DNA of 64,000 nucleotides from NCBI GenBank assembly GCA_027943335.1, contig BSBK01002075.1, forward strand, positions 4,477,001-4,541,000, in the 5' to 3' direction. Positions 34,825-46,960 of the stretch are shown here, piece after piece; position 1 is the first letter of the stretch, and each line of letters begins with the position of its first letter. This stretch comes from Chamaecyparis obtusa. Taxonomy: Eukaryota; Streptophyta; Pinopsida; Cupressales; Cupressaceae. A program made the translations under genes and the position numbers. The notes under the pieces are model-generated. The model made no database searches. It saw only the letters and a list, made by a program, of their open reading frames with translations, and had not been told where the DNA came from.

Positions 34825-37190
34825 GTGTTCATCGGAATTTTAACACTAACTCATTTGGGTGCCTTTTTTATAGGCTATGGAATTTATTTTCTTTGTTGGA
34901 TTTTACAAGGAATATTTAATTTTAAAAAAAAATATTGCCCATGTTCATTGGAATTTTGATGACACAAGGAATATTATTTAAAAAATAGGATATGTATGTA
35001 GGTTCATTAAATTAGGCGGGCACATTCAAAAAATTGGCTAGAGGCACAGTCAATGTAGAGGTGCACATGGAAGGTGAGTTCAATAGGAAAACCTTCTGAA
35101 TATTTTCTTAGATATTTATCCATCGATGCTCTATCCTATCAAGGTTTCATAGATAATTTTCCATTGATGCTATAAAACCTTTTGTTTTTATACACATTCT
35201 GATAACACTGCATATCTAATCATTATTTCATGCATCTCTAACCTATCTCTTCTATTTTCCTTCATGACAGTGAATGTGTGTTTCTTAAAAACTTTACAGT
35301 GCATAACGCACGGGCACAAGTAGGGAGAACACTAGAAAATATTTGGATGTAATCAATCTTATCCTATCCTGAATGCTTTCATACTCTCTAGTCAAGACTG
35401 TATCACACGCCCTCTACTTCTTCATGTGGTCTGGTCCCTATCTTATGATCCTTTACCCTTGATACTTGTAATTTCATTTCCTATCTCAATGCCAATACCT
35501 ATCCATGTTCATATCCATGTACCTATGTTGTTGCAACTATCCTATCTATCTTGGCCCGAGGAGCCCTTTGTCTCCATACCCTAGATTCCATTTCCATTGA
35601 GGAATCCCCTCCAATATCACACCCATCACCCCCATCATCATCATCTCTCCCTACTCCTCGATCTTCTCACCCTCCTCATGCTACTCATCATCAGCATTAT
35701 GTCCTAGATCTATCAACCACACTAGTTTGTGCACTTCCCACCATGCTATATATGTTGGCATAGGTAGGGCATGATTTGATGCATGTGCATACCCTATTCT
35801 AAAGCTCCCATTTTGGCACAGGTAGGGAGGACACTAGAAAAGAATATGGCTTTATCCTTGCCAATTGCATTAGTTTTAAAGTGTCTAAAGCCTTTTCAAC
35901 AAATCAATTTTTTAAAGATATTGCAATTATTGCATTACATCAAATGACATATTTTTGAGTTGGATGTACTCTCAAAGGCCTTAATGACTCCACCCTATAT
36001 AATTAATAATAAAAAATGATCTATCCCAATACTTGATATAATTATTAGTAGTAATTATGTGGATCGAGAAGTGACGAAAGGACTTTGGTTGCCAGACCTG
36101 TAATGACACAAACGTCATAGTTATGGGAGCATAGTCATCAACATTCTCATCAAAATTCTGATGAACAATAGAAGAGAACCGATGACAAAGTACTCGGACC
36201 TCCGAAGAACCTTTTTCAAAAAAATACCTTGTATCCGTATTCTGGAAGGAATACCTACGACATATTGTTGTCTGAATTCTGACAAAGTTGTTGGAAATCT
36301 AACAAAAATGTCACAGGTATGGCAGCATAATCATCGTCGTACGTGTCAAAATTCTGACAAAAAAAAGAGAGGACTGATGAGATAGTAGTCAAACTTCTGA
36401 TGATCCTTCTTCGAAAAACCTCCCTGTGTTACAAATATATTTCTAACGCGGTTTTTTCATAAATTTGACATTTACTTCATTTTCAGAAGTTCTGACAAAA
36501 AAACTATGACAAGGATTCTCCTTGATGTTTGTCATAATTCTGATGTATTGTTGTCTGAATTTTGACAAAGAGTCATCCAAAATCTAACCCAAATGTATTA
36601 ATGTGTCATAGGACCTGTTAGGACCCCTTACTATATATTAGTGTATGGTAAGGGGTTCTAAGGGGTCATAAGATATCATAATGGGTCCTAGGACACATTA
36701 GTGTGTCCTAGGACATCTTATGAACCTTTAGGACCTCTTAGGACACCTATTTCCCCTTAATACATTCTAAGACCCCTTAATATATCCTACACTTAGTTTT
36801 GACCCATCAATGTGTCCTATGACTCATTCACACCCATTAATGTATTTTAGGACCCCTTATGACCTATTAATATATCCTAAGACCCATTTATATATCCCAT
36901 GACCCATTAATACATATGACAACCCCTTATGACCACTTAAGACACCAAGGATCCCTTAAGACATATTAAGACTGTATCCATCTCATCTCTCTCCCCCTAA
37001 TTACCCCCTATACCTCACTGTCTCCCCTCCTTAATATCATCATCCCATACCTTCCCCAACCATCACCTCTCTCTCTCTCTCTCCCATTACACTTATCCCC
37101 TTCTCCTTTCTCCCTCCATAATCTCACCATCCCAGCTCTTCTCCCCCCTCCCCCGACCCACCATCTCATCCCTTGCCCTCTCTATCTAAT
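34825..37190 (+). repeat. Composite repeat unit 5 (right end of array)
   Basis: The decamer block is at about 36603-36971. The (CT)n run has shrunk to 37067-37083. The unit ends in a very C/T-rich stretch that switches abruptly to a purine-rich stretch (37197-37395) outside the array. Confidence 0.85.
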
Positions 37191-37196
37191 TTATTT

Positions 37197-37395
37197 ATTA
37201 TGATAGGTGAAGGGAGAGATGAAGAAAATAAGAGTTATATGGAGATAACGGGATATAGGTAGACATGAAGATATATCGATAGAGAGATATAGATAGATGG
37301 GGAAATAGTGAGATATAAAGGAGGTCATAGAGACAAGTAAGAAATGGGTATGGGTAGAGGGAGTTAGAGCAAGGGACATAAATAGAGAGAAGGGA
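37197..37395 (+). other. Purine-rich tract flanking the array
   Basis: About 200 bp are dominated by A and G on the plus strand (many GAGAGA, GGGA and AGATAGATGG words). They directly follow about 210 bp dominated by C and T (36980-37190). The switch is sharp. No ORF. Confidence 0.7.
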
Positions 37396-37422
37396 TGTTT
37401 TTTTTTTTTTGTCTGTGTGCCC

Positions 37423-37445
37423 ATATATATATATATATGTATATG

Positions 37446-37500
<55 letters not shown>

Positions 37501-37539
37501 GTGTATATATATATATGTGTGTGTGTATATATATATATG

Positions 37540-37586
<47 letters not shown>

Positions 37587-37601
37587 GTGTATATATATAT
37601 A

Positions 37602-37656
<55 letters not shown>
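37423..37656 (+). repeat. Compound (AT)n/(GT)n microsatellite
   Basis: About 234 bp of almost perfectly alternating purine-pyrimidine sequence, mixing AT and GT runs, follow a poly-T stretch. The long 'ORFs' on both strands here are microsatellite artefacts. Confidence 0.95.
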
Positions 37657-37660
<4 letters not shown>

Positions 37661-37749
37661 AATGATGGTAAAATGGATTCACCACCATTTCAAATGTAGA
37701 GGGGGAAATATGAGATCTATTCTTAAAACCCAAATTCCCCAAGGAAGAG

Positions 37750-38760
37750 ATCCGATTTGATCAACCTAGAGGTTAATACACAATCGAATCAATTTGTGGA
37801 TGAATATGGAAGAGAGAAAGTAAATATAATATTTCCCTTGTGGATGGATATTATATTTGGAATATAGAATAATTGAAATACAAGTACTAACCTCAAATTA
37901 GGGTAGATCTGGAAAATGTTGAATTTTGATGTTTGTGTACACTTTTGAAAAAATCTAAAACTTGTCTTGGACTGGAAATGCTTGGACAGAGAAAACCCAG
38001 AAATCTTTCCTCAAGATGGCTCAGCTCGGGTTTGACCCTCATAAAAGTTCAAATACCACATTCTTTATTTGAAGTCCGATTCTGATTCTGTTCGCAGATC
38101 TTGAAAGTTTGCCGAAAAGGGTATCCAAATTCGCTCTCAAATCTAAAATTTTGCACTTGTACCTCTAAGAAAATGAGGGTTTTTGTTGTATGGGGGGTTT
38201 GCCTTGGTCAAACCCCAGTTTAGGAATTAACCTTAAAATTGAATTGAAATATATTGTGCATAAACAAAGTAATTGAAACAAATCACCTTGCTTATGTTGA
38301 AGTCCTTGTAGAGAATTCGAATCCTCAAATCCATAAGTAGGAATACTTCAATGGATGTAGGATGTCTCCAATCAATGGTATTTGATCTTCAACACCAATC
38401 TTGACTTGATCTTTGCATATGTGAAGGCTTGAATGAATGGAGAAGGATGGATCTTCAAGGGGGCTCCAAAGAGATTGAATCCTTCAATGGCTAACAATGG
38501 ATCTCATTGATGAATGGATGCTTGAACACTTGAATGCTTGAAGACTTGCTTGCACTTGAGAGCTCTAGATGCTTGATTGCAAAACTTGATTATGAGATAT
38601 GAAAACTTGATGTGAAAATGAGAGAGGAAGGCCTCCTTTTATAGTGATCTAGGACACACTCCTCAAATGGGCTACCTTGGAGAATTAAATCACAATTAGG
38701 TCCTCACCTTTAGAAAATATACTTAGATTAAATGAAATTAAAGGATTTACCATCCCGAAA
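37750..38760 (-). repeat. Possible reverse-oriented LTR remnant
   Basis: The region has LTR-like texture on the minus strand: repeated CTTGAATGCTTGAAG-type phrases (38410-38560) and a TATA-like CACTATAAAAGG (plus-strand about 38636-38647). No ends, target duplication or coding sequence were found, so this is a weak call. Confidence 0.3.
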
Positions 38761-38870
38761 CCCGAAATGCCTGACTCGGAGGCGGGAAAATAAATCTCCC
38801 GAAAGTCCGAAGCCCAAAAATTCTAGAAATTGAAATTTTGAAGGAAGGGGTCAAAGTCAAGGTTGGACTT

Positions 38871-38951
38871 GACCTAGTTAGGGTCGAGCTCGACCCTAAC
38901 CTAGTCAGGTTCAAACTTGACCCTGACCTAGTCAGGTTCTAACTCGACCTT
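38871..38951 (+). repeat. 27-bp tandem repeat, three copies
   Basis: Three adjacent 27-bp units start at 38871, 38898 and 38925, each beginning RACCTAGTYAGG and ending in GACCYT. A degenerate fourth unit starts at 38952. Being a multiple of three, the unit would encode nine residues, but the frame is closed by a stop in the third unit. Confidence 0.85.
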
Positions 38952-39328
38952 GACCTTGGTCCCAGGTTGACTCAGAACCAAGTTAGGAGGTCCCAGGGAT
39001 GCCCAGAAACCTAGAACTGATGCCAGAACATGATAGAATGTCAGTGATAGACATAAAATCCTATGATTATTGTGATGAAGGCCAGGAGGATCCATTTCTA
39101 AATCCTACCTAGAAAATAGAGCCGTGGAAGAGGGAAATTTATGAGAATCCTTAAGATCCTAACTTTAATTTCACCTAGAATGAAGAAATCAAGTGCAGGG
39201 AAGAAGTGGAAAGCGGGGAGAAAAGCCAAATACATGCAAAGACCCAATCAAGGCGCTTAACATGACCCCAAACCACCTACTCAGAAGGCTAAACACTCTT
39301 ATCATGGAAGTGCTTCCATTTAAGATGA

Positions 39329-39346
39329 TACACACACACACACATG

Positions 39347-39392
<46 letters not shown>

Positions 39393-39417
39393 CACACATA
39401 TATGTATATATATACAT

Positions 39418-39477
<60 letters not shown>
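39329..39477 (+). repeat. Compound (CA)n/(AT)n/(GT)n microsatellite
   Basis: About 150 bp of alternating CA, TA and TG runs end in a roughly 50-bp pure AT tract. Confidence 0.95.
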
Positions 39478-39478
<1 letters not shown>

Positions 39479-41578
39479 AGAGAGGGGTAGAGATAAAGAG
39501 AGACATCTTCTCTTAGGTCATCTTGGGCAATTGCATACAAAGGATCAAAGAAAAAAAGGAAAACCTATATGATGATTTATGAAAATTCTTGATCTCATTA
39601 GTACATAAAATGTAAGTTTTTCATTATTTACTACTTTTTAACTATTTCAATTCTTTTGGGAGAAATATTAAAACTAAAAAAGAATGATTTTTTATACATA
39701 AGTTGTGATTATTACAAGTTTCAAAATTAAGTATTCACTTCAAATGATTATAATTAATTTTTGGTATATAATATAATAAAATTAACTTATCTATATTGTA
39801 TGTCTCGTAATCACTTTTCTAACAACGCTTGTAAAAAATTAAATTTTTTGATAAGAAACGCAAAAGTTATGCCCATTTTACTAAATTCTATTTTTTAATT
39901 TTTCAAAATGGGTATCCAATTTGGATTGGGTATTAGATTTGTAATGGGTATCTGATTTGGATCATATACCTGATACATATCGGGTACCCTATACGTTTGA
40001 CATAAATGAGAATTTACTTCAGGATTTGCCTCAAGTTTTGGCTTTGGGATGCCAAACCTAGATGGTTAACCCAAAAAATGTGTTTTCCATATTTCCTCTA
40101 ATCTTTAGACTTCAACCATGTAGCTAATGAATTTTTCTTCACCCAAATTTTATGAAAGGAAAAGGGTTTCTTAAGGAGGTTCTCATCTTTCCATCAATAT
40201 AGTTGCTGTAAAATTTTGAGTTGAATAAGTAATTATTATTTATTTTCTATTTGAATTACCTCTAAAGTCTTGATTGATAGACTAGTTGAAAAATAGCTAT
40301 AACTTTCAAATGGTATAACATTTTTGAAATCTGAAATATGCGTCACATTCTATGCTTCACCTACTACAAGAAAATAAAAAAATCATTTCAATTTGATGAA
40401 GTTTAGAGTAAGTTAAGGTGGTCAAACATGAGAGTTTTTATATTCTAGAAAAGTTGTAGTAAAAAAATAATAATTTATTATTTCCTTGGAAAAAATTACA
40501 AAAAAAAATGTGTCACATCCGGACATGAGTCTACTACTTATATCTATAATATTGTAAAAAAATATTATCATTTAATTGTGTTTAAGGCAATCAGACATAC
40601 ACCTACGTCTTATATTTTTAAAAAAATTTCCATAGTACTACATTGAAATTAAAAAATTTCACCATATAGAGTAATTTTTTTTTCAAAAAAGGGCTAGTAG
40701 ATTAGAAACTTTATTCAATTTTCTATGGATTCTCTTCTTACATATTTTTTATACAATATTGATAACTTGTTCAAATTTTTACGTCAACTTGCCTAACCCT
40801 GATTTTTTGAATTTTCATTGCCACTTAAGGGCCTAGTTTGGCATACCATGATCCTGTACATACTCGTACACTTTCTATTTTTTGTAATTGATAAACTCAA
40901 TATGTTTTTTATCTTTCAAATTCAACATTACCCACACAGTGAGAGATCACGTATGTGTTTAGTCTTCATCAACTGGTTTGCATAGGAAGCTTGAGGTTAC
41001 AGTTTATGGATGGTTGTGTTGGTGGCATGAGTTTTTTTATATTTAATACCTTTGAGATATGGTTGATTGGATGGATTAGCATTTGTTGTGAAGTTTTATT
41101 TTAAGTCATGTGGGTTTATCAATTGGATGGGAGGAATTAATTTTGATTATTATTCTACTTGGTGTTTTATCTTGTTTTCTAAAGGATTAGTTCATAGTTG
41201 TGTTTTGGTACAAGCTTTGAAGTTAATGTTGTTCATGCTTCTATATGGCTTGTGAACATGGTGGAGTGGTGAGAGTATCCTATAGCCTTTGATGTCACTA
41301 GGATCTTACGGTTGTGCTCTTTGGGCAAGTGCATATTCACCTTGGCTTGTTTCCTTTCTTCCATAAGTGGCATGTTAGAGGATGATAGGGATTGTTGCCT
41401 GAGATGGTAAACATCCTGGATGTTGTTGCAAGTGTCTTGATGGAGCAGAAGAGCACATTTTTAGATCTATGTGATTTCATGGATGGTGGTGATGATGTAT
41501 TTTTTATCAGGTGACTATTAGCAATGTAAATCTTAGCAGTTCAAATGAATCTTGACAGGTTTTCGACAAGTAGAAAAA
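39478..41578. other. Intergenic DNA, nothing recognised
   Basis: This is AT-rich sequence with no supported gene. A 62-codon open frame near 41067 has no domain and no codon-usage support. A GGGTAT-rich stretch lies near 39910-39990. Confidence 0.5.
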
Positions 41579-41925
41579 TGTTGAGATTAAGGTGTCTCAA
41601 CCTTTGAGTCCTCACACTAATAATTAATTTTATTAATTATTTCTAGTGCATATTTATTTATACCTCTTTTAGGAGATTTAAAAAATTGATTTGACAACTT
41701 TCTATGAAGACTTGGGAGTCAAGTTTTGTGAACAAAATAAAATGAAGAGGCTTTTTGATTTGATTTTTCTAGGAGATTAAGCTAAGAAAGGATTTTCTTT
41801 CTTTACATATTTATGCACAAGATAGAAGATTTTCTTTATTGAGATGATGTTGGAGCCATTGATGAAATTCTTTGTTCATCTTTATTGCTTTGTTGAAGAT
41901 GGAGATTTCTTTCTCTAGATATTTC
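41579..41925 (+). repeat. Dispersed LTR-like repeat, copy 2
   Basis: This copy begins TGTTGAGATTAAGGTGTCTCAACC and is colinear with 22014-22366 through the GATGGAG phrase. It is diverged, with several small indels. The shared TGTTG start argues for LTR 5' ends. Confidence 0.5.
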
Positions 41926-43559
41926 AATGAGATGCTACTACTTTTTTAAGAAATAATTAAAAAGTACTTTTATCATTTTACTCTAACTAAATATGGGCAA
42001 AAGAACAATATTAAACATTGGATATAGATAAAAGACATGAGTGGATGTGACACATGTTTTTGTGATTCTTTTTGTAAATAAATAATTAATTATGAATTTT
42101 AAGTATTAGTTTTTTTAAATATAAAAAGTGACTAAGATATTCAATTAGCTAAATTGTTGGGTTCTTATTGAGGAAACTCTATTTCAAATTCGCTAAGTTA
42201 TTTCTAATGTAGAATTCTATATTGTTATTCTTAATATTTTATAATTGACTTTTATTGATATATATTATTAATTTCATGATATCTTTTTTAAAAACTTATA
42301 ATGATTTTATTTATTGCATCTTAATCGTAACTTTAAAAAATAAATTAATATAAATTTCTAATTTTGAAGATTACTTTTTTCCAAAAGATTAAGAAAATGA
42401 CGAATGCAAGATCATAATGAACCAAATTATTATTGTTATGACAGTACTACCCATTATATTACAACGTCAATTCAACATGATGAACACTCTCGAAAGCAAT
42501 AATTGATACTTTCAGTCCATTTCAAAATGCTTTTAATTTTTTTATTGATTATTATTTAAAATAAAAGCAAGCAATAATTAATATAATATAAGCAATCCAT
42601 TTCAATATGCTTTCCAATTTTCATCAATTATTATTTAGAATAAACGTGCATCCACCATTCTATGCCACGACGATAAGAAAGATCAATCATTAGTATAAAA
42701 CGTCATTCTGTAATAATTTCTCTTATCTTATGAGAGAAATACTCATCCAATAAATTAAAAAAAAATTCTCCCGTGGACCTCAGAGCGTGGAAGTAATTTA
42801 TTTAACTTCAATCTGCTTTACATTGTACTCGACGGAGACTTCATAAGCTTCAAAATCGTGCTTCCAGATTCCTCCATGAAAATGACATTGCTACTTAACT
42901 TCTCACCGCCCTCTAGAATAAGATTTTTTTTTCACTTTTACCATTTTTATTTTTCTGAAGAATAAGAATTGCCGAAAGTTGCGCAAATTTGCTCTCCAAT
43001 CTCTATGTATTAACTCTGCAATTTATACATTTCGAAAATATGCACAACTTTAAGCAGAAACCAGACTTCCATTGAGGGAAAAGATCACAGATTCTAACGT
43101 TGAAAACAGATAACAAAGAGCAAAAGCAGACCAAAAAGACAAAATGTTATTCGGCCAGAAGACTTACTTTTACATCCCCGAATTATTAGCAAGTTACACA
43201 AAATTCGAAAGGATTATACGCTAATTCAAAATTTTCAGTAATTAAAGTTTGCATAAAGAAGAACCAAACTTTTATGACGTGTCAAAATAGTAATCGTAAA
43301 GAGAAAAGGACAATAATGAAAACAAGCATGACGTCACAGCGAATGATGAGACATGATAAGTAGGTAAAGCATGAGTACCACTACCAGCCGCCTCTCCCAC
43401 CGCCGTTTTTACAAAGACGACGGTGCCACGATGGCTTTATTAGAAAAACGAGATAAATATAGTAATACAAGTGGAATGCTTACAACAATTTTACTGAACT
43501 ATTCGTTTACCCGGATAAATTTCAGTCAAGCAGGATTTCAGTAACAAATTCAGAATGAC
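41926..43559. other. Intergenic DNA downstream of the first pectin methylesterase gene
   Basis: No gene is seen. GC content rises after about 42640 towards the gene pair. A perfect TGACGTCA palindrome, a classical bZIP-type binding word, is at 43329-43336; whether it belongs to any promoter is unknown. Confidence 0.5.
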
Positions 43560-43677
43560 AACACAATCCTTGACCAAATACGATCACCAATTTACAAATT
43601 GAAATTGCATATCAGATTTCTGGCCTACAATTAATTAATACAAACAATTACCAATGGCTACCATACGTTTACGAGAA

Positions 43678-46530
43678 TCAGACGTTCAGTCCGGAGAGAT
43701 ATGAAATCCCTGTGGAAGGCAACCACTTGTTGCCATGAATGAAATGAGCAACTGTAAACTTCTTTGCCTGTTTAACAGTCAATACGTGATAACCTGGCCA
43801 TTTGACCCTTCCTACAAGTGCTGCGCTGGGTCCATAATTCATATACTCGCCATAGTAGAGAGTATCCAGGAAAAAGTTAGATTGATTCCATGGTACCCAA
43901 CCCTCTGGCTGAACAATGTCATCCAGAAAAGATTGCATGAACACAGTCCGCGAGAACGGTTTCCATGGCCTGCCCAAAAATGTTCTGAATGAGGATTTCA
44001 CAAGCCTGTAGTCTGGAGTAGCCGTAATATTGCAGCCGTGGATAGAAAAGCCAGTGTTCTGATTGGGGTCCTTCCTGCTCTGAGCCGTCAAAGTAATGAT
44101 CTGATTTGGAAGGGGTTTTCTCGCGCTGATTTCGCAGCCTTGGAAAACAGCGGCGCCATTGCCGAATATGAAATCCACTGTGCCGAAAATCTTGCATTCT
44201 CTGTAGAATTGGCGCAGAGAGTGAGCGTAGAGAGTATCTTGATATCCTTTCATACTGCAGCGGAAGAAGACAGATTGATCGGAATCCACTCGAATGGCCA
44301 CCGCCTGGTTTCTGTAGGGCCCAGCTGTGTTCTCGAAGCCAATGTCACGAGCAATAAACCCAGGGCCTTTAACAGCTGCATTTGCCAAACAACAACAATT
44401 CAGAGTGACTTGCTTTTACAGCTGTACTTAGGAAACTAATAATATTTTCTAAAAAGCATTTCGCATAGTGATAACAGAACTCTTATTTTTTATTTGGGAA
44501 AGGGTTTTTAGGCAAGTATGAGTGTAAAGAGAACATTTACGAGGATCTCTTTTCATTGGCGTTATAGTCAAACCATTGGCAGTCAGTCTCAATCTTTTGT
44601 GTTTAAATTTACTAATTGAATGATTTGAATGGCTTTATCGTCGAGATTATTATTAAAAAGTTTTCATTTTTATGTTCAAATCATTAATTCAATAGTTCAA
44701 CGAAGGCCAATAGTTTATAAGCTTAGTACTCAATGTTTCTAGTCTAGAATATTTCAATGGTTTACCATCATTATTACCAAGACATCTCAAGTTTTAAAGT
44801 GTTCAAATCTACTAGTTCAATGGTTCAATGAGAGATCCGTAGTTTATAAGCACAAGTAATTTAGTACTCTAGTTTTTAGTCTACCATCATTTTAATGATT
44901 TTACTACCAACTACTAACAAAGAGCCTCAATCTTTAGAATGTCCAAATTCACTAATTTAATGGTTAACGATGGCCTATAATCTATAAACATAATAGTCTA
45001 GCATATACACATGCTATGAACAGTTAATAAAAAGAAAACAAACAACTTCCAAATTCAGCAATGGTGAAAAGTCAAACTTTCATAATAATACAACGATTTT
45101 GTAACTTCACCCCTATACTACACCACTTATAGACAAAACAAAACCCTTTTGGTTAGCAATGTGACTTCACCCCTATACTACACCACTTATAGACAAAGCA
45201 AAACCCTTTCGGTTAGCGATTCGTATAATAAGCCAAGGACATAATAATGATATCTTTGCAATAGAATAAATTAATAGCAATTGAGGAGGGGAATGTTTGA
45301 ATAGGGGAAAGGATAAGTTAAAATATTATTTGTAAAACAAAAGCCTGCCAGACGTCGATTAGGGAAAGTTATCACGCAAATCTTAAAACTAAGATAGCGG
45401 AGCTCCAAAACTACAAGAAAAAAGCAATTTAATTTTTTTCTAATGAAACAGATACTAATAATGCAACTAAAAGAATAGTAAAATTTACGACACGAACCGA
45501 AGGTTGCAGAACGGAAAGTGGTGACATTATCAAACACACTTCTGTTGCCTGAAATGATGGTGGAATCCATTCCGTCGCCAATCAAGGTCACATTTGCCTT
45601 TTTTTTCTTTATCTCAATCAATTCATGGTATGTCCCTGCCTTGACACGTATGACAAACCTCCTGCTGCTCTTATCTGGACAAGCTTTGATGGCCTCAGTA
45701 ATCGTGGTGTAATTTCCGCTACCGTCCTGGGCGACCCACGCGTCCACTTGTAAAACCCCCGGAGGAGCTTGCAGAAGCCGGCGATCCGCCGCCGACAGCC
45801 ATGCCGGAAAATCTTCATCCTCCCCGTCGGCCATAAGACGGCGGTTGTGGAAAGACGAGTTAAAATCGTCGATGCTAGGAGTGAGATCTGAGATTCTCTT
45901 GGCCATGGCGAGAGAAGTGCTCACCAGATCTGAGATTCGCTCGACGTTTCTCTCCAGCTGCAACCTGACTAGTCCATTTGTCGCCGCCAATCCTTCAATG
46001 CAGGTGTCCTGATTTGTAAGGCCAGCACTGAGTAAAGTCCTCACATTGCTGCCCACAAGGCTCTCACCAATGAAATCGAAATCCATGGTGACTACGTGTT
46101 CGAGGGCTTCAGTGAGCTGGTCTACAGTGTCATCCAACAATTCTATGCAGTCTTCAAGAGCGCTCTGTTCTACACCGCCGGAAACAGAGCCCGCCAAACT
46201 CAAAGCCGTTACAGAAGTTCTTTCAACCAAGCCAATGGAAGCTTTTACTGCAATGTTCACGAGCTGGGAAGGAAGTGCTTCCGGCCATCCGGGTAACCTT
46301 GCAATTGTCGATACGCAAAGCTGAGGATCCGCCGCGCTCTTGCATGCCGCAGTCCTGAATTCATGCAAGCTTCGAGTTTTCTTCCCCGAGCTTCTAATGA
46401 CGATTCTGGAATCAAGGCCGTTCGATGGGATGAATCCGACGGCCACGCACATCACCACCGCCGCCACCACTATGATCACAGTGGTCGCCATGATGATCAC
46501 TCTCCGCCGATCTTCAACTTTCCCTGACAT
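43678..46530 (-). CDS. Pectin methylesterase with N-terminal inhibitor pro-domain (PME1)
   Basis: Exon 1 is 46530-45498 and exon 2 is 44375-43678. The GT-AG intron (45497-44376) splits the Ala codon after T-F. The product has 576 residues. Residues 11-33 form a hydrophobic signal anchor after a basic stretch. A PMEI-type pro-domain with four conserved Cys (about 60-210) follows, then a R-R-L-L processing site just before the catalytic domain. Pectinesterase motifs are G-T-Y-H-E, N-Q-A-V-A, G-Y-Q-D-T-L-Y, D-F-I-F-G and L-G-R-P-W-K; the catalytic Asp of QDTL... and DFIFG and the Arg of LGRPW are intact. The enzyme removes methyl groups from cell-wall homogalacturonan after secretion. The gene looks functional. 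Its tandem paralogue lies 5.8 kb away. Confidence 0.95.
44586..45000 (-). repeat. Degenerate ~125-bp tandem repeats in PME1 intron
   Basis: About three diverged units share words such as TAGTTCAATGGTT, TATAAGCATAGTAGTCTAG, TCATTTCAATGG and GCCTCAATC. The same family occupies the PME2 intron in about six units, which explains most of the intron length difference (1122 versus 1457 bp). Confidence 0.75.
45101..45220 (-). repeat. 60-bp direct duplication in PME1 intron
   Basis: Two adjacent 60-bp copies (start words GTAACTTCAC / GTGACTTCAC) differ at few positions. The same duplication sits at about 50909-51028 in PME2, so it predates the gene duplication. Confidence 0.85.
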
Positions 46531-46562
46531 TATGGACCTAGAAAAGTGTGCTGAAAAATCAT
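46530..46562 (-). promoter_or_regulatory. Upstream ORF ending in overlap with the PME1 start codon
   Basis: An ATG at 46562 opens a 10-codon frame whose TAA shares its last base with the main ATG (TAATG). The paralogous leader of PME2 has no corresponding ATG. Such an arrangement could reduce or couple translation of the main ORF; this is inference, and it matters only if transcription starts upstream of 46562. Confidence 0.5.
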
Positions 46563-46960
46563 TCTTGCTGACACTAATGAGAGTTTGGGGAGGAGTCGGG
46601 AGTTAAGTAGAAGGTCGGTCGGCTTACAGTAGCGAGGGCCGCTGTAAGTATGACAGCTGTCATGCAGATAGGTTTCCCGATGCCGCGTGTTTAGATATCA
46701 GCTTGGCGTCATTATGCATTCCTTAGAGGGGCTTAAGACGAAAAAAGAATGTAAATTATTCATCGTCCTTTTTACTATGACGTGAAAACGTGTCGTGTTA
46801 AATGGAAACAAAATAAGAAAAAAGGAACGCAAATTACGAACACCCACGCCGAGAATTATCAACCCATTGGATATGCTCTTCCGTAAGTTTCGATTATTTT
46901 ATCGAAGTAACCCAGTACAGGAAGTGAAGTGAAGTGAAGTGAAGTGAAGGGGAAGAACGA
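46563..46960 (-). promoter_or_regulatory. Promoter region of PME1
   Basis: This segment is strongly conserved with 52370-52760 upstream of PME2, including AGTTTGGGGAGGAGTCGGGAG, GATGCCGCGTGT and a CATCGTCC word. At 46921-46948 a GAAGT pentamer has expanded to about five copies, where PME2 has a TGACGTG word instead. No canonical TATA box is obvious. Confidence 0.5.

Larger units (their letters stand above)
25340..37190 (+). repeat. Array of five 2.37-kb composite tandem repeats
   Basis: Five head-to-tail units can be anchored on the shared phrase GTGTTCATCAGAATTTTGAC at 25340, 27694, 30072, 32457 and 34825, giving unit lengths of 2354, 2378, 2385, 2368 and about 2366 bp. By eye the units differ at several percent of positions plus small indels. 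Each has about 1.75 kb of AT-rich sequence, a decamer satellite block of about 370 bp with 10-bp TA phasing, and about 200 bp of C/T-rich sequence with a (CT)n run. No unit has an ATG-initiated ORF of note. The array directly follows the pure decamer satellite. Confidence 0.95.

Noticed and set aside
37191..37742. Long ORFs across the AT/GT microsatellites (also 39189-39572)
   Set aside because: They are open only because dinucleotide repeats contain no stops; the products are Tyr-Ile or Cys-Val runs.
44038..44439. Plus-strand ORF opposite PME1 exon 2 (also 49521-49886)
   Set aside because: Shadow of the conserved coding sequence on the other strand; no domain.
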